Both the position numbers and the translations under genes were made by a program. A stretch of 64,000 bases of DNA from Pomphorhynchus laevis (taxonomy: Eukaryota > Acanthocephala > Palaeacanthocephala > Echinorhynchida > Pomphorhynchidae). Shown here in pieces: positions 1-11,134 of this stretch. Numbering within the stretch: position 1 is the stretch's first letter; every line of letters begins with the position of its first letter. The DNA is taken from positions 62,001-126,000 of the forward strand of contig WNNJ02001180.1 in NCBI GenBank assembly GCA_012934845.2. Reading direction: 5' to 3'. The notes below the pieces were generated by a model, which made no database searches, was not told where the DNA came from, and saw nothing but the letters and a program-made list of their open reading frames with translations.

Positions 1-1949
1 AATGAGTTGAACATATCGTTTCAAGGCAGAAATGAATCTATTTATGGTATGTGGCAAAAATTCAGCCATTCAGAAAAAGTTTTTATTTTATAAGTCGCTT
101 TTGGCTTAATCAATACTCTCAGAAGAACAAATTCTTCAGTTTACGAAGGTAATTAGTTAAAATGAAAATATCTCTGGATCTTTTGTAGAATACAAGTCAG
201 TTTTAGACTCATTATTAGAATAATACAATAAAAGATTCAGTGATTGATTCATTGATAAACATAGCACATAAACTTGCTTTTCAGCCCCACTTAATTGATG
301 TATCTAAGGCTCCCGAAGAGTTACAATTAGAACTCATTGATTTATAAGCTTGTCGTCTTTTTTAAGGATTATTATTATTCATTCACTTATCGCTTGCATA
401 ATAGTTCCTACTTCAGTAAAACATTAAAAAATGTTAATTAACGATTTGTATTCACTTTTTTTGTTACATTACTAATAAATTACTAAACGTCAAAGGCCTA
501 TAGGGGAATTGACAAACAAAAAATATTTGTTTAACGCAGCCTCTGTGAGGAATGATGAATTAAAAAGTGACCTTCATGAACAAACAGGTTCCCCATCCCT
601 GAAATAGACTGATTCATATTTATAAAATTATATGGATCGAATATTAATTATTATTTTAATCTATGAATTTATTTATGAATTTGTACATAACTGTTAAAAA
701 ACGAATCTAAAACAAGAAAAAATAAGAAACGTTAGAAAAATTAATTGGCTTTATATTCGGAAACATGACGTGTATTAACAAACATTAAAGACTAATTTAA
801 GACTCATAAATTTACGGATAAAATCATTTCTTTAAGACGGCAGATAATTGATATCTTCATAAGAAACAACAAAGATTGTGAATTATCAGATCCAAACTTT
901 TACAAAGATGTTGCTTTTTTATGCAATGTGATGTAGAAGCAAAATGAGTTGTCAGTAGAACTTAAAGTTGTCAGTAGAACAAATCAGATCAAATAACTGA
1001 GTCTTCGTATTTTACACTATATATAAATAATAAAAAAATTATATAACATTTTATATGATTTATATTTATATCAATTTGAAATTTAAAATTGAAATTAAAA
1101 AAAATCAATTATTTATTGATAAACTGTTTAATAATAAACAGTCACTTTATAATAATGGCACGTCCATAAACCCGATTTATCTAGATCCACTGATTCTACC
1201 AAGAGATAAGCATCATTAATGCATGTGCTATATGACGAAATATTAAATAATATAATAAAATTTGATATCAGATCATACAACTGAGTTTACAAATTTTATA
1301 CTATTTATAAATATAAATAAAGATGAATAATAAATAATTTTATAAAATTTTATACAATTTATAATTACACAATGAAAAAATTTATTAAGCAGAAAATAAT
1401 AATGTCGAATCAATAATACAAAATTTCAGTATTTCTGTATTTTATACGATATATAAATAAAAAATAAAGATAAATAATTATAAATAATATATAATTATAT
1501 AAGATTTTATATAATTTTTATTTATTATAAAAAGTTAAAATTAGAAATTGAAATTTAAAATAAAAGTCAATTATTATGAATCGACTAATAGATAACAGAC
1601 GAAGTATATTAATAAGAATTGGAAATCATCAGGAGGAAATGCTATGTTTTAGGTGTCAGCCTCTTTTCTTCGGCACAACTGATAACAGTTGTGTTGACAT
1701 TTTTTCAACTGTATAGCAGTTCCAAATGAATAATACATATTTTGTAATGAATAATACATGAAGTCACCAAATTAATATTAATATTAATATTAATTAATAT
1801 TAATACAAATTAATATTATAGTATATATTAATATTAATATTTTATACAATTTATTATATCAAGTTTAAATTTTAAATTGAAATTTTTAATAAAAGTTAAT
1901 TTTTAGAATTGACTAATGAATAACAGACGATGTATCAGAATAAAATTAA

Positions 1950-2460
1950 TAAGATGTTTCGGCTTTTATTCCTCGTACCAACATAACAGCATAGCCAAAT
2001 ACATACTAATGACTTATTTCCTCTAATGAAATTTGATTATTTAGTGTACCATATTCTAATACAAAGCATAATGTTTATCATCCATTTATAATAAAATTTG
2101 CTTAATAAATTTTTAATAATATTTTGTTGTTTTGTAAATTTAATATTTTAATAATATTAAATACAAATTAATATTAAAAAATTGAAATTTAAAATAAAAG
2201 TCGATATTTATGAATGGATTAATAAATAACAGACGATGTAACGAATAAGGATTAGAGGTCACCGTGTGGAACTGCTATGTTATCAGATTTCGCCTTCTAT
2301 TCATCGACCCAATATAACAGCATGGCCAAACACATGCTAATGACGTATTTCCTCTGACGAAATTTGATTATCGTATCTTATTCAAATACAAAGTTTGTTA
2401 TTTATTATCAATTTATAATACATTTTCGATTAACAGTTTAAATTTATTTTTAATATTTTT
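1950..2460 (-). repeat. PLE terminal modules, two partial copies
   Basis: Two degenerate copies (about 1950-2130 and 2165-2460) of the module that also ends the PLE copies at 7.3, 10.4 and 32.3 kb. Each has the order 'cagcatggccaaa'-like box, 'ctaatgacgtatttcctct'-like box, then 'aaatttgattat'. Orientation is assigned from the copy next to the PLE reading frame at 11-12 kb. Confidence 0.6.
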
Positions 2461-2847
2461 TGATTTATTGTAAATTTAATATTTTAAAAATATTTTGTTG
2501 ATTTATACTTATTAAAGAGATAAATTAGAAAGATTTAAATCATCTCGTAAGAGAGATGATTAAGAGCAATGTTAGAGTCTCATACGACATTAACAGAGGA
2601 TATATTTCGATAATACATTTTATGTATTATCAAATAAAAATGTATTCTATTCATTAAAAATAAGACCGAAAAAATAAAAACGTTAAAGAAACTGTCACTC
2701 CATTGCAATATTTGTTTTCTCTTTCTCTTTCAAATCTTAATACATTTTTTTATTTTCTTTCATTTTAAAAAGGAACATCAAGAACTGAAATTAATGGTAG
2801 ACAAGATTATATATGATACAACGATAAAATTTGTAATGATCATATAA

Positions 2848-2955
2848 GAATTATATAATTATAATTATATATAATTATATATAATTATATATAATATATA
2901 TATAATTATATATTATTATATATTATATATTATTATGCATAATAATACATATATA
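2848..2955. repeat. (TATAAT)-type low-complexity tract
   Basis: About 100 bp made only of A and T in short repeated TATAAT and ATATTA units. It is simple sequence with no coding potential. Confidence 0.8.
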
Positions 2956-3895
2956 GTATTTGACAGTATATTATTGGATCAAACATTAATAAGCGGGCAT
3001 GTTTTATTAATGTGCGTTAAATTCGGCTATTTGTATCTAATAAAATTCTTCAAAATGAACAAATAAAGTTCGATTTGATTATTGCACTGGTTTTCAAAAC
3101 GAATGGCAATATCATATATGTAACTGAAATAAAGAATAACAACAGTAATTTATCAAAATAAACCATAAGAATAAAAAATATATTTTAAGTATTTAACTTT
3201 GCATTAAATGTTACATTCAAAACCGGGAAATCCAACATACTGTGTTGATGTCATAACTATGTTATCCATAGCGCAATAACTTTTAACTTAAATATTTTAG
3301 AGGTTGACATGCGTTTTTAAATAACAAACGACTGTTTTTTATTTTAAGGTAAAGCCACAACTGCGTTTTTACTATTTGGTTTGTGCGTAATTTAGATGTT
3401 TTTATTAAGACAAAATTACTTAGTTTCACAAAGCTTTGAAAATATAAGAAATTTAGAATTCACACTTTAAGAAAGACTTGACGTATTTAAATATATTATT
3501 AAATATATTACGTATTTAAATATATTATGTATACAACATTCATCGCCGTATATTATGAAAGGTGGCATTTATTGGTAAAATAAAATATATTTAATCAAAA
3601 TTAGTTATTTTATATCTGGAATAAAGGTGTATAAATTAATTGATCTGTTTTGTCATCTAAAATTAGCGCAAGTTGATTTTACCAGCTCTTTACAACGAAA
3701 TCCAGTTAAATTTAAAAGAATTTAATGAATTTATTCGACACTACTATATTCGTACAGCAGTAATACGACATATCTTATGTGGATGGTCGTGATAATACAA
3801 GACTACAAGACAATGCTTGTATTTCATTTGTGAAACATATATCTGCAATAAGAATATGCAGTTCCAAATCATACCGATAAAATCTAACTTAGATC

Positions 3896-4645
3896 GATGA
3901 ACAACCACACGAGGATAATACCAAACCGAACAATGAAGAATACAACTCGTGTAAGCGATGAATATTCACAATTGTAAAAAAAGCTCACTGCTTACTGTCC
4001 AGTGAACATTTCGTATAAGAACGGAATAAAAAATCGGTGTGTGGTAGATTCTCGAATTGCGAATATTAGTTACCGTCCACACCAAATATAGAACACATTA
4101 ATTGTGTAATTTGGTATATAAGCCCAATATAAACCAGCATTTCGGCGACAAGGAGTTCAGCAGAAAGACTAACAGGACCGAAACACGAAATGTAGGCGTG
4201 GGCTCACTCATGATGAGATCCACCCACAATGATTGTAGTGTACAGTGATGCTGATAGGATTCAAACAACCACACGAGGATAATACAAAACCGACCAATGA
4301 ATAATAGCGGCTCGTGTAAGAAATATTCACAATAGTAAAAAGACAGCTTACGGCTTACTGTCCAGTGAACATTTCGTATAAGAACGGAATAAAAAATCAA
4401 ACATACACCAAATATAGAACACATTAATTGTGTAATTTGGTATATAAGCCAAATATAAACCAGCATTTCGGCGACAAGGAGTTCAGCAGAAGAAAGACTA
4501 ACAGGACCGAAACATGAAATGTAGGCGTGGGCTCACTTCTGATGAGGTCTACCCACGCTGATTGTTGTGTACAGTGATGCTGATAGGATTCAAACAATCA
4601 CACGAGGATAATACCAAACCGACCAATGAAGAATAGCGGCTCGTG
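3896..4645. repeat. Tandem repeat, ~350-bp unit, just over two copies
   Basis: The phrase 'ccacacgaggataatac' recurs near 3905, 4269 and, with one change, 4600, so the unit is about 365 then 331 bp. Shared blocks include 'ccagtgaacatttcgtataa' and 'ccagcatttcggcgacaagg'. A frame of about 120 codons on the minus strand runs through it but has no recognisable domain and looks accidental. The unit carries a hammerhead-like core, annotated separately. Confidence 0.85.
4504..4550 (+). ncRNA. Hammerhead-ribozyme-like core (permuted, stem II open)
   Basis: Order on the plus strand: GGACC, GAA, ACAT-loop-ATGT, A, short hairpin, CTGATGA, GGTCT. GGTCT (4546-4550) pairs with GGACC (4504-4508) directly beside the CTGATGA and GAA boxes, as stem II should. 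ACAT/ATGT makes stem III, followed by A as the cleavage residue. Stem I is weak: two G-U pairs, one bulged C and three good pairs. The neighbouring tandem copy (about 4175-4220) has ATGATGA instead of CTGATGA and a damaged stem II. A competing hairpin, GCGTGGG with CCCACGC, overlaps it. All core bases are seen; activity is inference. Confidence 0.4.
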
Positions 4646-5595
4646 TAAGCAATATTCACAATATCGATGAATGTTCAGTTATCAAATTCAGTAACGCAAT
4701 AAAATTAGTAATTAACGTCTTTCTAATTACTCATATGAGTAATAAGTATTTTCTTGATTGCACTGCACTCGTATGTAATTCTCAATAGCACGCTCAATAT
4801 TTACACAAAAAATGGATATATATTCTGGACTATATTTATATTCTGGACTACCATGTGATATTTCTCTAAATTCAATACAAAAAATGGATCATCAAAATCA
4901 AATAGCTGAGATTTTTTAATTTATTCAGCTTTTCGTTTAATGTTTAATCTTAGACGAAAGATGAATTATTTAGTTCAAACACTTATATAATGCACTCCGT
5001 TATTATTAAAATTAATTTATACGGAGAGATTATCTTAAATGAGGTTCTAAGAAATGGTAACTCTGAATGTTCAATTGTAAACGCGATTTATCGAAATGGA
5101 AGCTCAATATTTACAAAAGTAAATATTATAAAAATATATATCAATAGAATATTTATCAATAACAGCAGTACCTGTTCGAATAAAATGACGGCGATCTTTT
5201 GAATATTTTTATAAAGGCATTTACATTTTGAAAAACAATGTAATTTTCTGAAGATGCTAACAGAGGTTAGTCAAATATCAATTAAAAATTTCCTCCCTTT
5301 TTGATCCAGCTCCAATAATTCTTTATCCATTTTCTTTTTTGAATTTTGGGAGCCGAATCAAAAATTAAAAAAAAAACTTTAATTTTTATATTTCGCCAAC
5401 TTCTATTAGCATCATCAGAAAAAATACATCAGAAAAAAAGTGTATTTCTGATGTGATTCGGAAATATAAAGCCAATTCGTTAACGCATATTCACAAAACT
5501 TAAAGACTCAAGCAAATATAAATTTATGTATAAAATTTCATAGAATATGAATTTGTTCCTAACTCTGTCAAAATAAAACTAAATTATATAAAGAT

Positions 5596-5800
5596 ATGAC
5601 ATACATGCTTCGATACATTGATGATATATGAGAATTTAAATAATGTTTATTCAATAAGCGAACACATTTATCTAGGTAGACTTATTCTTAATAAAACCAA
5701 TATCAATGATAAAGAGAGTATATATCTAGATATGAGCATTAAATTAACATCAATTAAAACTACTTTTATTTATATCGTAAAGATGACATTATTAAATGCT
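5596..5800 (+). pseudogene. PLE reverse transcriptase fragment
   Basis: Translation begins with MLRYIDD, the catalytic motif C of Penelope-type RT. After one in-frame TGA it continues through SEHIYLGRLILNKTNINDKE, nearly matching the protein encoded at 11-12 kb (SEHIYPESLILNKTNIDDKE). After about 5800 the similarity switches abruptly to the PLE terminal module ('aaatttgattatttagtg'), so the copy is internally rearranged. Interrupted and far too short to be functional. Confidence 0.75.
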
Positions 5801-6086
5801 AAGGACATATTGCCTTTGATGAAATTTGATTATTTAGTGACTTTACTCTTTTTATTCAGAAAAAAAGAAATTTTTTTTGATTATGCTAACAGAAGTCAGC
5901 GAAATATTAAAATAAAAGGTTTTCTTTTTGTTGATCATACTGATAAAATTTAATAAAAATTGCATTCTTAAAAATTAATGTTTAATTAATATCACTTAGT
6001 CATTATTGAAATAATTGATTTTTATTATATAATAAATCTGATTATATAAAATACTAAATACTAAAATAACTAAATTATACCAACGA

Positions 6087-6383
6087 TTGTTTTCATACTT
6101 CTTTTCTTGCAGTTTATACTGCAATAAAAGTAAAATAAAAGTAAATAAAAACTTTCATATAAAGTTTTTCATATCTAACTTCAAAACTAAATCTAACACT
6201 AACTTATTACAACAAGAAAAGTCTGTAAAAAGCCGATATTATATCAATTTACCAGATATAAACCAGATATGCAATGATACTGGCAATTTAATGTTACTAA
6301 CAGCTAATGTGGAATTTAATATTAAATATCAACTAAATATTAACTATCGGACAGTTGAACTTAATTTTTCAAAATTTCAATAA
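6087..6383 (+). other. Unrecognised 98-codon open frame
   Basis: An open frame with a Lys/Asn/Ile-rich product typical of AT-rich DNA. No motif, signal peptide or membrane segment is visible. It lies between two PLE fragments, so it may be diverged PLE sequence or chance. I do not assign a function. Confidence 0.15.
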
Positions 6384-6986
6384 AAATAATATAAAAAATA
6401 TACAATTTATAAAAATTTATTGAATTGATAAAGATATTATCAAATTTGCAACCGATTATTAAAGCTAGTTAGATTATAACTTAATTATTACATACATATT
6501 GAATATAATTATTATACTATATTATTATATTATAATATAATATAATAATATAATATAATAATTATTATATTATATTCAATATACTTTTTGAATATAATTA
6601 AAAATGATTTATAACAAAGAAAATTTATTATGAATAAATTTAAATGTTCATTTTTTTAAATTTTTAAAGAATTTAAATTTTAAATAATTAAAATTTTTAT
6701 AATTTATATTATATTCCACTTGTTCAGAATTACCCATTCGTAATAAATTAATCGTAAAATAAATTAAAATTTATTGTTTAATAATTAAATAACTATAAAG
6801 TAGTAAAAACGATTGATTGCAAATCGTTACTATTTTGAATAATTAGTATCAATAATTACATTATTATTCTTTAAGATTATTCTTCGTCACGGAAAAGAGT
6901 GAATCTTTCTGATGTTTAGTGAAAGTTACTGCTTATAAAGAATTGCTACAATATTCTCTGTTAAATAAGAACTTTAAGTGAAATTT

Positions 6987-7054
6987 CTGACATGAAATTC
7001 CACTGACATGAAATTTCACTGACATGAAATTTCACTGACATGAAATTTCACTGA
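6987..7054. repeat. 16-bp minisatellite, four copies
   Basis: Units beginning 'ctgacatgaaatttca' at 6987, 7003, 7019 and 7035. The first has one substitution (attcca). Confidence 0.9.
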
Positions 7055-7089
7055 ATCGTTCTACTGACAAGTTATTACTAACCTGGAAT

Positions 7090-7290
7090 TTGTTACATAT
7101 TGCAACAATATGTAACGATATTGACTTTCATCAAAATCATTTAAATAATTTAATAGATACATATTTTAAACTAGGTTACTATAAAAATAACATCAAGCAG
7201 AAAATAGTAAAATATATAAATCAACACAATAATATAAAGAATAAATTTAAACTCTTAAGTGGCAAATTTTTATGGATGGATAATAAATAA
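7090..7290 (+). pseudogene. PLE C-terminal coding fragment
   Basis: Encodes the C-terminal end of the same PLE protein as the 11-12 kb copy. The segment NDIDFHQNHLNN is identical, and the frame then continues through LIDTYFKLGYY to a stop after FLWMDNK. It shows where the PLE protein normally ends and exposes the one-base deletion that stops the 11-kb copy early. No GIY-YIG-like segment follows; the PLE terminal module starts within about 30 bp of the stop. Confidence 0.8.
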
Positions 7291-7545
7291 TATACTTTGC
7301 ATTAGAATAAGATACTAGATAGTTATTTCAGAGGAAATACGTCATTAGCATGTATTTGGCCCCGCTGCTATGTTGGGTAGAGGAGTTAGGGGCCGAAACC
7401 TGATAGCATAGCAGTTCCTTCTGATGACCTCTAATTCTTATTCTGATACAACGTCTGTTATTTATTAGTCAATTCATAAAAATGACGTTTATTTTAAATT
7501 TCAATTTTTTATTTTAACTTGATTTAAATTATAGAAAATCTAAAA
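7291..7545 (+). repeat. PLE 3' terminal module (sense copy)
   Basis: Directly downstream of a PLE C-terminus and in the same orientation. GGCCCC (7358-7363) is complementary to GGGGCC (7389-7394), and CTGCTATG (7365-7372) to CATAGCAG (7407-7414). The two pairings interleave, a pseudoknot-like order. Related copies lie near 2255-2370, 10360-10450 and 32300-32400. Confidence 0.7.
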
Positions 7546-7729
7546 ACAATTATTAATTTTATTATTTAATTATTAAATTTTGATTTAGCATTATTATGTT
7601 TTGTTTATTCTATAATTATATTAAATACGTAGACTCAGCTAGCTGATTTGATAATTAACTTATTACAATATAAGTAATTGCAAACCGATATCAACAAACA
7701 ATTATATTGACAAAGGGCAAATTATTGAA

Positions 7730-10140
7730 TAAGGATTTATGCTGTGGTTGCAAAAACAGCGGCAAATTGAGTGATGTAGATCATGTAAGTGCTGTAGATC
7801 TAAGAAATCCTGTTTTAATTGCAGATCTTTAAACTGCCAAAATAGAGTTGATTCCTCCTTGAAAATTTGGTGTAAATCTATAAGGAACACAATCGATGAT
7901 ATTGAAATCACGAAGAGGGATGTTGACAATTTTAAACTAAAAGATTTACATTATGCACTACTTGATCCCAATCAATGATCATCGAGATATGAAACAATTA
8001 TTGATATAGACACAATTTATGATGAAGTAAATCATTGGACACTTTATAATCTCAAATTACCTAAATGCAAGCAAAGAGTTTCTAGATATTATGTCAAACT
8101 GCATTCATATGTTCAATATAGATTCATAATGAAAAAGGATATTTACATGAACTTATGTCCGAAGCGGGATTCCTTCAGTCAGCCAGAATTGAATATCTAC
8201 TTTCTAAAAGAAACCAGAAGGTAACTGACCCGAAGCGGATTGCGAATATAATAAAATCAGGGAATATCCGAAAAACTGCAAGATCACTGGATAGCGAAGG
8301 CATCACTAATAGAGTTATATCTTTGAACAGTTTAATTGACGGCAAACTCGTAATTCAAAAACAAAGAACTTCATCCTATTCCACAGAAAATTTATTCTGA
8401 ATCAGTTCTAGAAGATCCACAGGCAGGATGGGTGCAGCATCATGACACAAGATTTTTCAACATGACAAAAGACAACATTATAGAAGCAGTTAATGATATA
8501 CAAGGTTTGGCAGGACCTTCAGGTGTTGATGCTGGCAGTTGGAAACGTTTTCATTCAAAAATCTCTTTCAAACTTTGGTCAAATTTCTTCCACCTAAGCT
8601 GATCGAATATGCCATTATGTAAAAAAGCTTTCAACAGAAAATATAGTCTGACAAATTAATGACATACACAATTTGCAAACTGATTCTCTTAAACAAGAAC
8701 CCCGGTATAATACCTGTTAGAATTGGGGAAGTACTAAGGAGAGTTGTTGGTCAAGCAATATTGCAATGTATCAAAGACCAATCTTCAGTTTGAGGATCTA
8801 TTCAATTTTGTGAAACGAAATTGATGTGAATGCGCGATTCATAAAGTTAGAAAATCATATTCGGACTTACTTAATAATTGTGCTTTATTGCTGTACATTA
8901 TTAATGCTTTTAATAGCACAAATAGAGCATTGACAGTGCAAAATATAACGCATATATGGCCACATATAAGTTCATCACTACAAACGTACTGAATAACACA
9001 TATTCTCAGCAATCTATCTTGACTGAATCATAAACAGTTATTGAAGCAAGAGAGGGATTCACGCAATGTGACATCTTGCTCTAGCAGCTTTTACATAATC
9101 TACTATGGCTCTCAATTTAGGTGTCGTCCCGATATTTCGAAATCTCGATATTTCGAATTTTTGAATCTTCAATAAAATTAATTTTTAACCATCAAAAACA
9201 GACTAGAATTCTGTGGATAAAGATTTCTTCCGGCGTCTATGTACCAACCCGTTGATACATAGGCGCTGAAAACGCCTATATACCAACGGGTTGTCTCGTT
9301 GAAAACGGAATTGATCAGTAATGTTCTACCAGAAATTCTGGGTCTACAAATTTACGAAGATTTAGCAAGTCTTTATGTTACCATACAGTTCCGGAGAACT
9401 TAATATATCTGATTCATCAAGTTGAAACGATATAGCATGAAAATCCATTGAAAGTATACCAGCCGATTACTAACGACCTTAAAGACAAAATACTAAAAGA
9501 AACACAGCAAACAATTCTTAATCTTATGAAAATAGATAATAATAATAACATCATAAAGGAAAGTCAACAGAAAATAATAAAATCCTCTAGTAGATATCTG
9601 GATGGCATTCTTACTCGTGCTGGCTACACCGGGGCTTCTTCTTAGCTTTTAATAAATGACAACATCAATGGTATGACACTTTTAACAAAGCAATTTCAAA
9701 ATGATATCGTTGGCAGATACGCAATTACCCCGGAATCATTGAGGAATCTCAAGTATTTCACGGAATCCTTGAGATTCTATGGTTAAGAAAATAATATTCA
9801 GCATGCTTTATCATGCAGGTCAGGTGATTATCCATTAATAAGTCATGATATAATCGTTCACGAAGTGAACAGCATGTTGAGGGAGGTGGATATGTTATGT
9901 CGAAAAAGAGCCAATTTTACAGCGTCCTTGAAAATGTAATCGTGATCGAGAAGCTAGGGAGAATGTGGTAATTAACGGTTTATATGTAAATAAGACTGTG
10001 TGATGCATTTTGGATGTATGCCTTTTCAACATCATGACACCGTCTTAAGCTCCTTATTGAATGTCAAACCCTATTGTAGATCACGAAGACTGGAAAAAGA
10101 CCAATGTCGTGAAAGAATTAATCTGGTAGATCAAATCAGC
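7730..10140 (+). pseudogene. Degenerate copy of an unclassified invertebrate RT family
   Basis: Many frame changes, but the domain order can be followed. A Cys-rich start (CRSCKCCRSKKSCFNCRS, near 7765-7820) is followed by a linker with YETIIDIDTIYDEVNHWT. Then come EAGFLQSARIEYLLSKRNQK (8161 on), NIIEAVNDIQGLAGPSGVDA (about 8470-8535), PGIIPVRIGEVLRRVVGQAI (about 8700-8760), NAFNSTNRAL-like motif A and EGFTQCDILA-like motif B. A C-terminal part reads EARENVVINGLYVNK and CLFNIMTP (about 9945-10035). From family knowledge this is an RT-like protein common in cnidarians and other invertebrates, ending in a conserved domain rich in Asp/Arg (DVRVFNP-type). The class of element is not settled. No frame is long enough to be functional; the longest is 81 codons. 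Confidence 0.65.
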
Positions 10141-10144
10141 TAAC

Positions 10145-10560
10145 TGAGTCTACGTATTTAATATGATTATAAAATAAACAAAACATAATAATGCTAAATC
10201 AAAATTTAATAATTAAATAATAAAATAAATAATTGTTATAAGATTTTTTATAATTAAAATCAAGTTAAAATAAAAAATTGAAATTTAAAATAAAAGTCAT
10301 TTTTATGAATTGACTAATAAATAACATAAGTTGTATCAGAATAAGTATGATAGGTCATCAGGAGGAACTGCTATGCTATCAGGTTTTTCCCTAATTCTTC
10401 TACCCAACATAGCAGCGGAGCCAAATACGTGCTAAGGACTTATTTTTCTGATTAAATTTGATTATATCGTATCTTATTCTAATACAAAGTATATTAATTA
10501 TTATCAATCCATAAACATTTTCCGCTAATAAATTTAAATTTATTTTTAATATTATTGTTT
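10145..10560 (-). repeat. PLE 3' terminal module (antisense orientation)
   Basis: Lies downstream of the minus-strand PLE frame. Reading the minus strand gives the same module as at 7.3 kb, with the CTGCTATG/CATAGCAG pairing preserved, but GGCTCC no longer pairs perfectly with AGGGAA. It ends in the subterminal stretch shared with the other copies. Confidence 0.65.
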
Positions 10561-11134
10561 TGATTTATATATTTTACTATTTTCTATTTGATTGTATTTT
10601 TATAGTAACCTAGTGGAAAATATGCATCTGAAGAAAACCAATATCGTTAAAAATTTTTGCAATTCTTAAAATTTCACTATTTAATGTATTATTTTATATA
10701 TTATATGGTATGCATGAATGTATTTCCTCTGATAAAACTATCTAGTATCTTATTCTAATACAAAGTATATTATTTATTATCCATCCATAAAAATTTGCCA
10801 CTTAAGAGTTTAAATTTATTCTTTATATTATTGTGTTGATTTATATATTTTACTATTTTCTGCTTGATGTTATTTTTATAGTAACCTAGTTTAAAATATG
10901 TATCTATTAAATTATTTAAATGATTTTGAAGAAAGCCAATATCATTACATATTGTTGCAATTCTTAAAATTTCACTATTTTATGTATTATATTATATATT
11001 ATATGGTATGCATGAATGTATTTCCTCTGAAATAACTATCTAGTATCTTATTCTAATGCAAAGTATATTATTTATTATCCATCCATAAAAATTTGCCACT
11101 TAAGAGTTTAAATTTATTCTTTATATTATTGTGT
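10561..11134 (-). repeat. Tandem ~300-bp units at PLE 3' side
   Basis: The landmark 'ttatatattttactattttc' recurs at 10565, 10841 and 11139, so two full units (276 and 298 bp) precede the unit that merges into the coding region. Each repeats the protein's last ~60 codons plus the stop and flank. PLEs are known to insert with tandem or partial direct repeats (pLTRs), and this looks like such an arrangement. Confidence 0.8.

Larger units (their letters stand above)
1..3880. other. AT-rich gene-free stretch with PLE end fragments
   Basis: No open frame longer than about 60 codons looks coding, and I see no exon-like signal on either strand. The recognisable content is scattered end fragments of the Penelope-like element that is better preserved at 11 kb. 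They are recognised by the recurring segment that contains 'aactgctatg' and by the 'tgaattgactaataaataa' type subterminal stretch. Confidence 0.6.

Noticed and set aside
7355-7416. HDV-like ribozyme in the PLE terminal module
   Set aside because: The interleaved pairing order fits P1/P2, but no P4 stem or recognisable catalytic-C junction lies between A' and B'.
7421-7440. CTGATGA box in the PLE terminal module as part of a hammerhead
   Set aside because: A 10-bp helix can form with sequence before GAAAC, but two extra C bases separate it from GAAAC, stem I cannot form, and other copies replace CTGATGA by CAATGA or CGGTGA.
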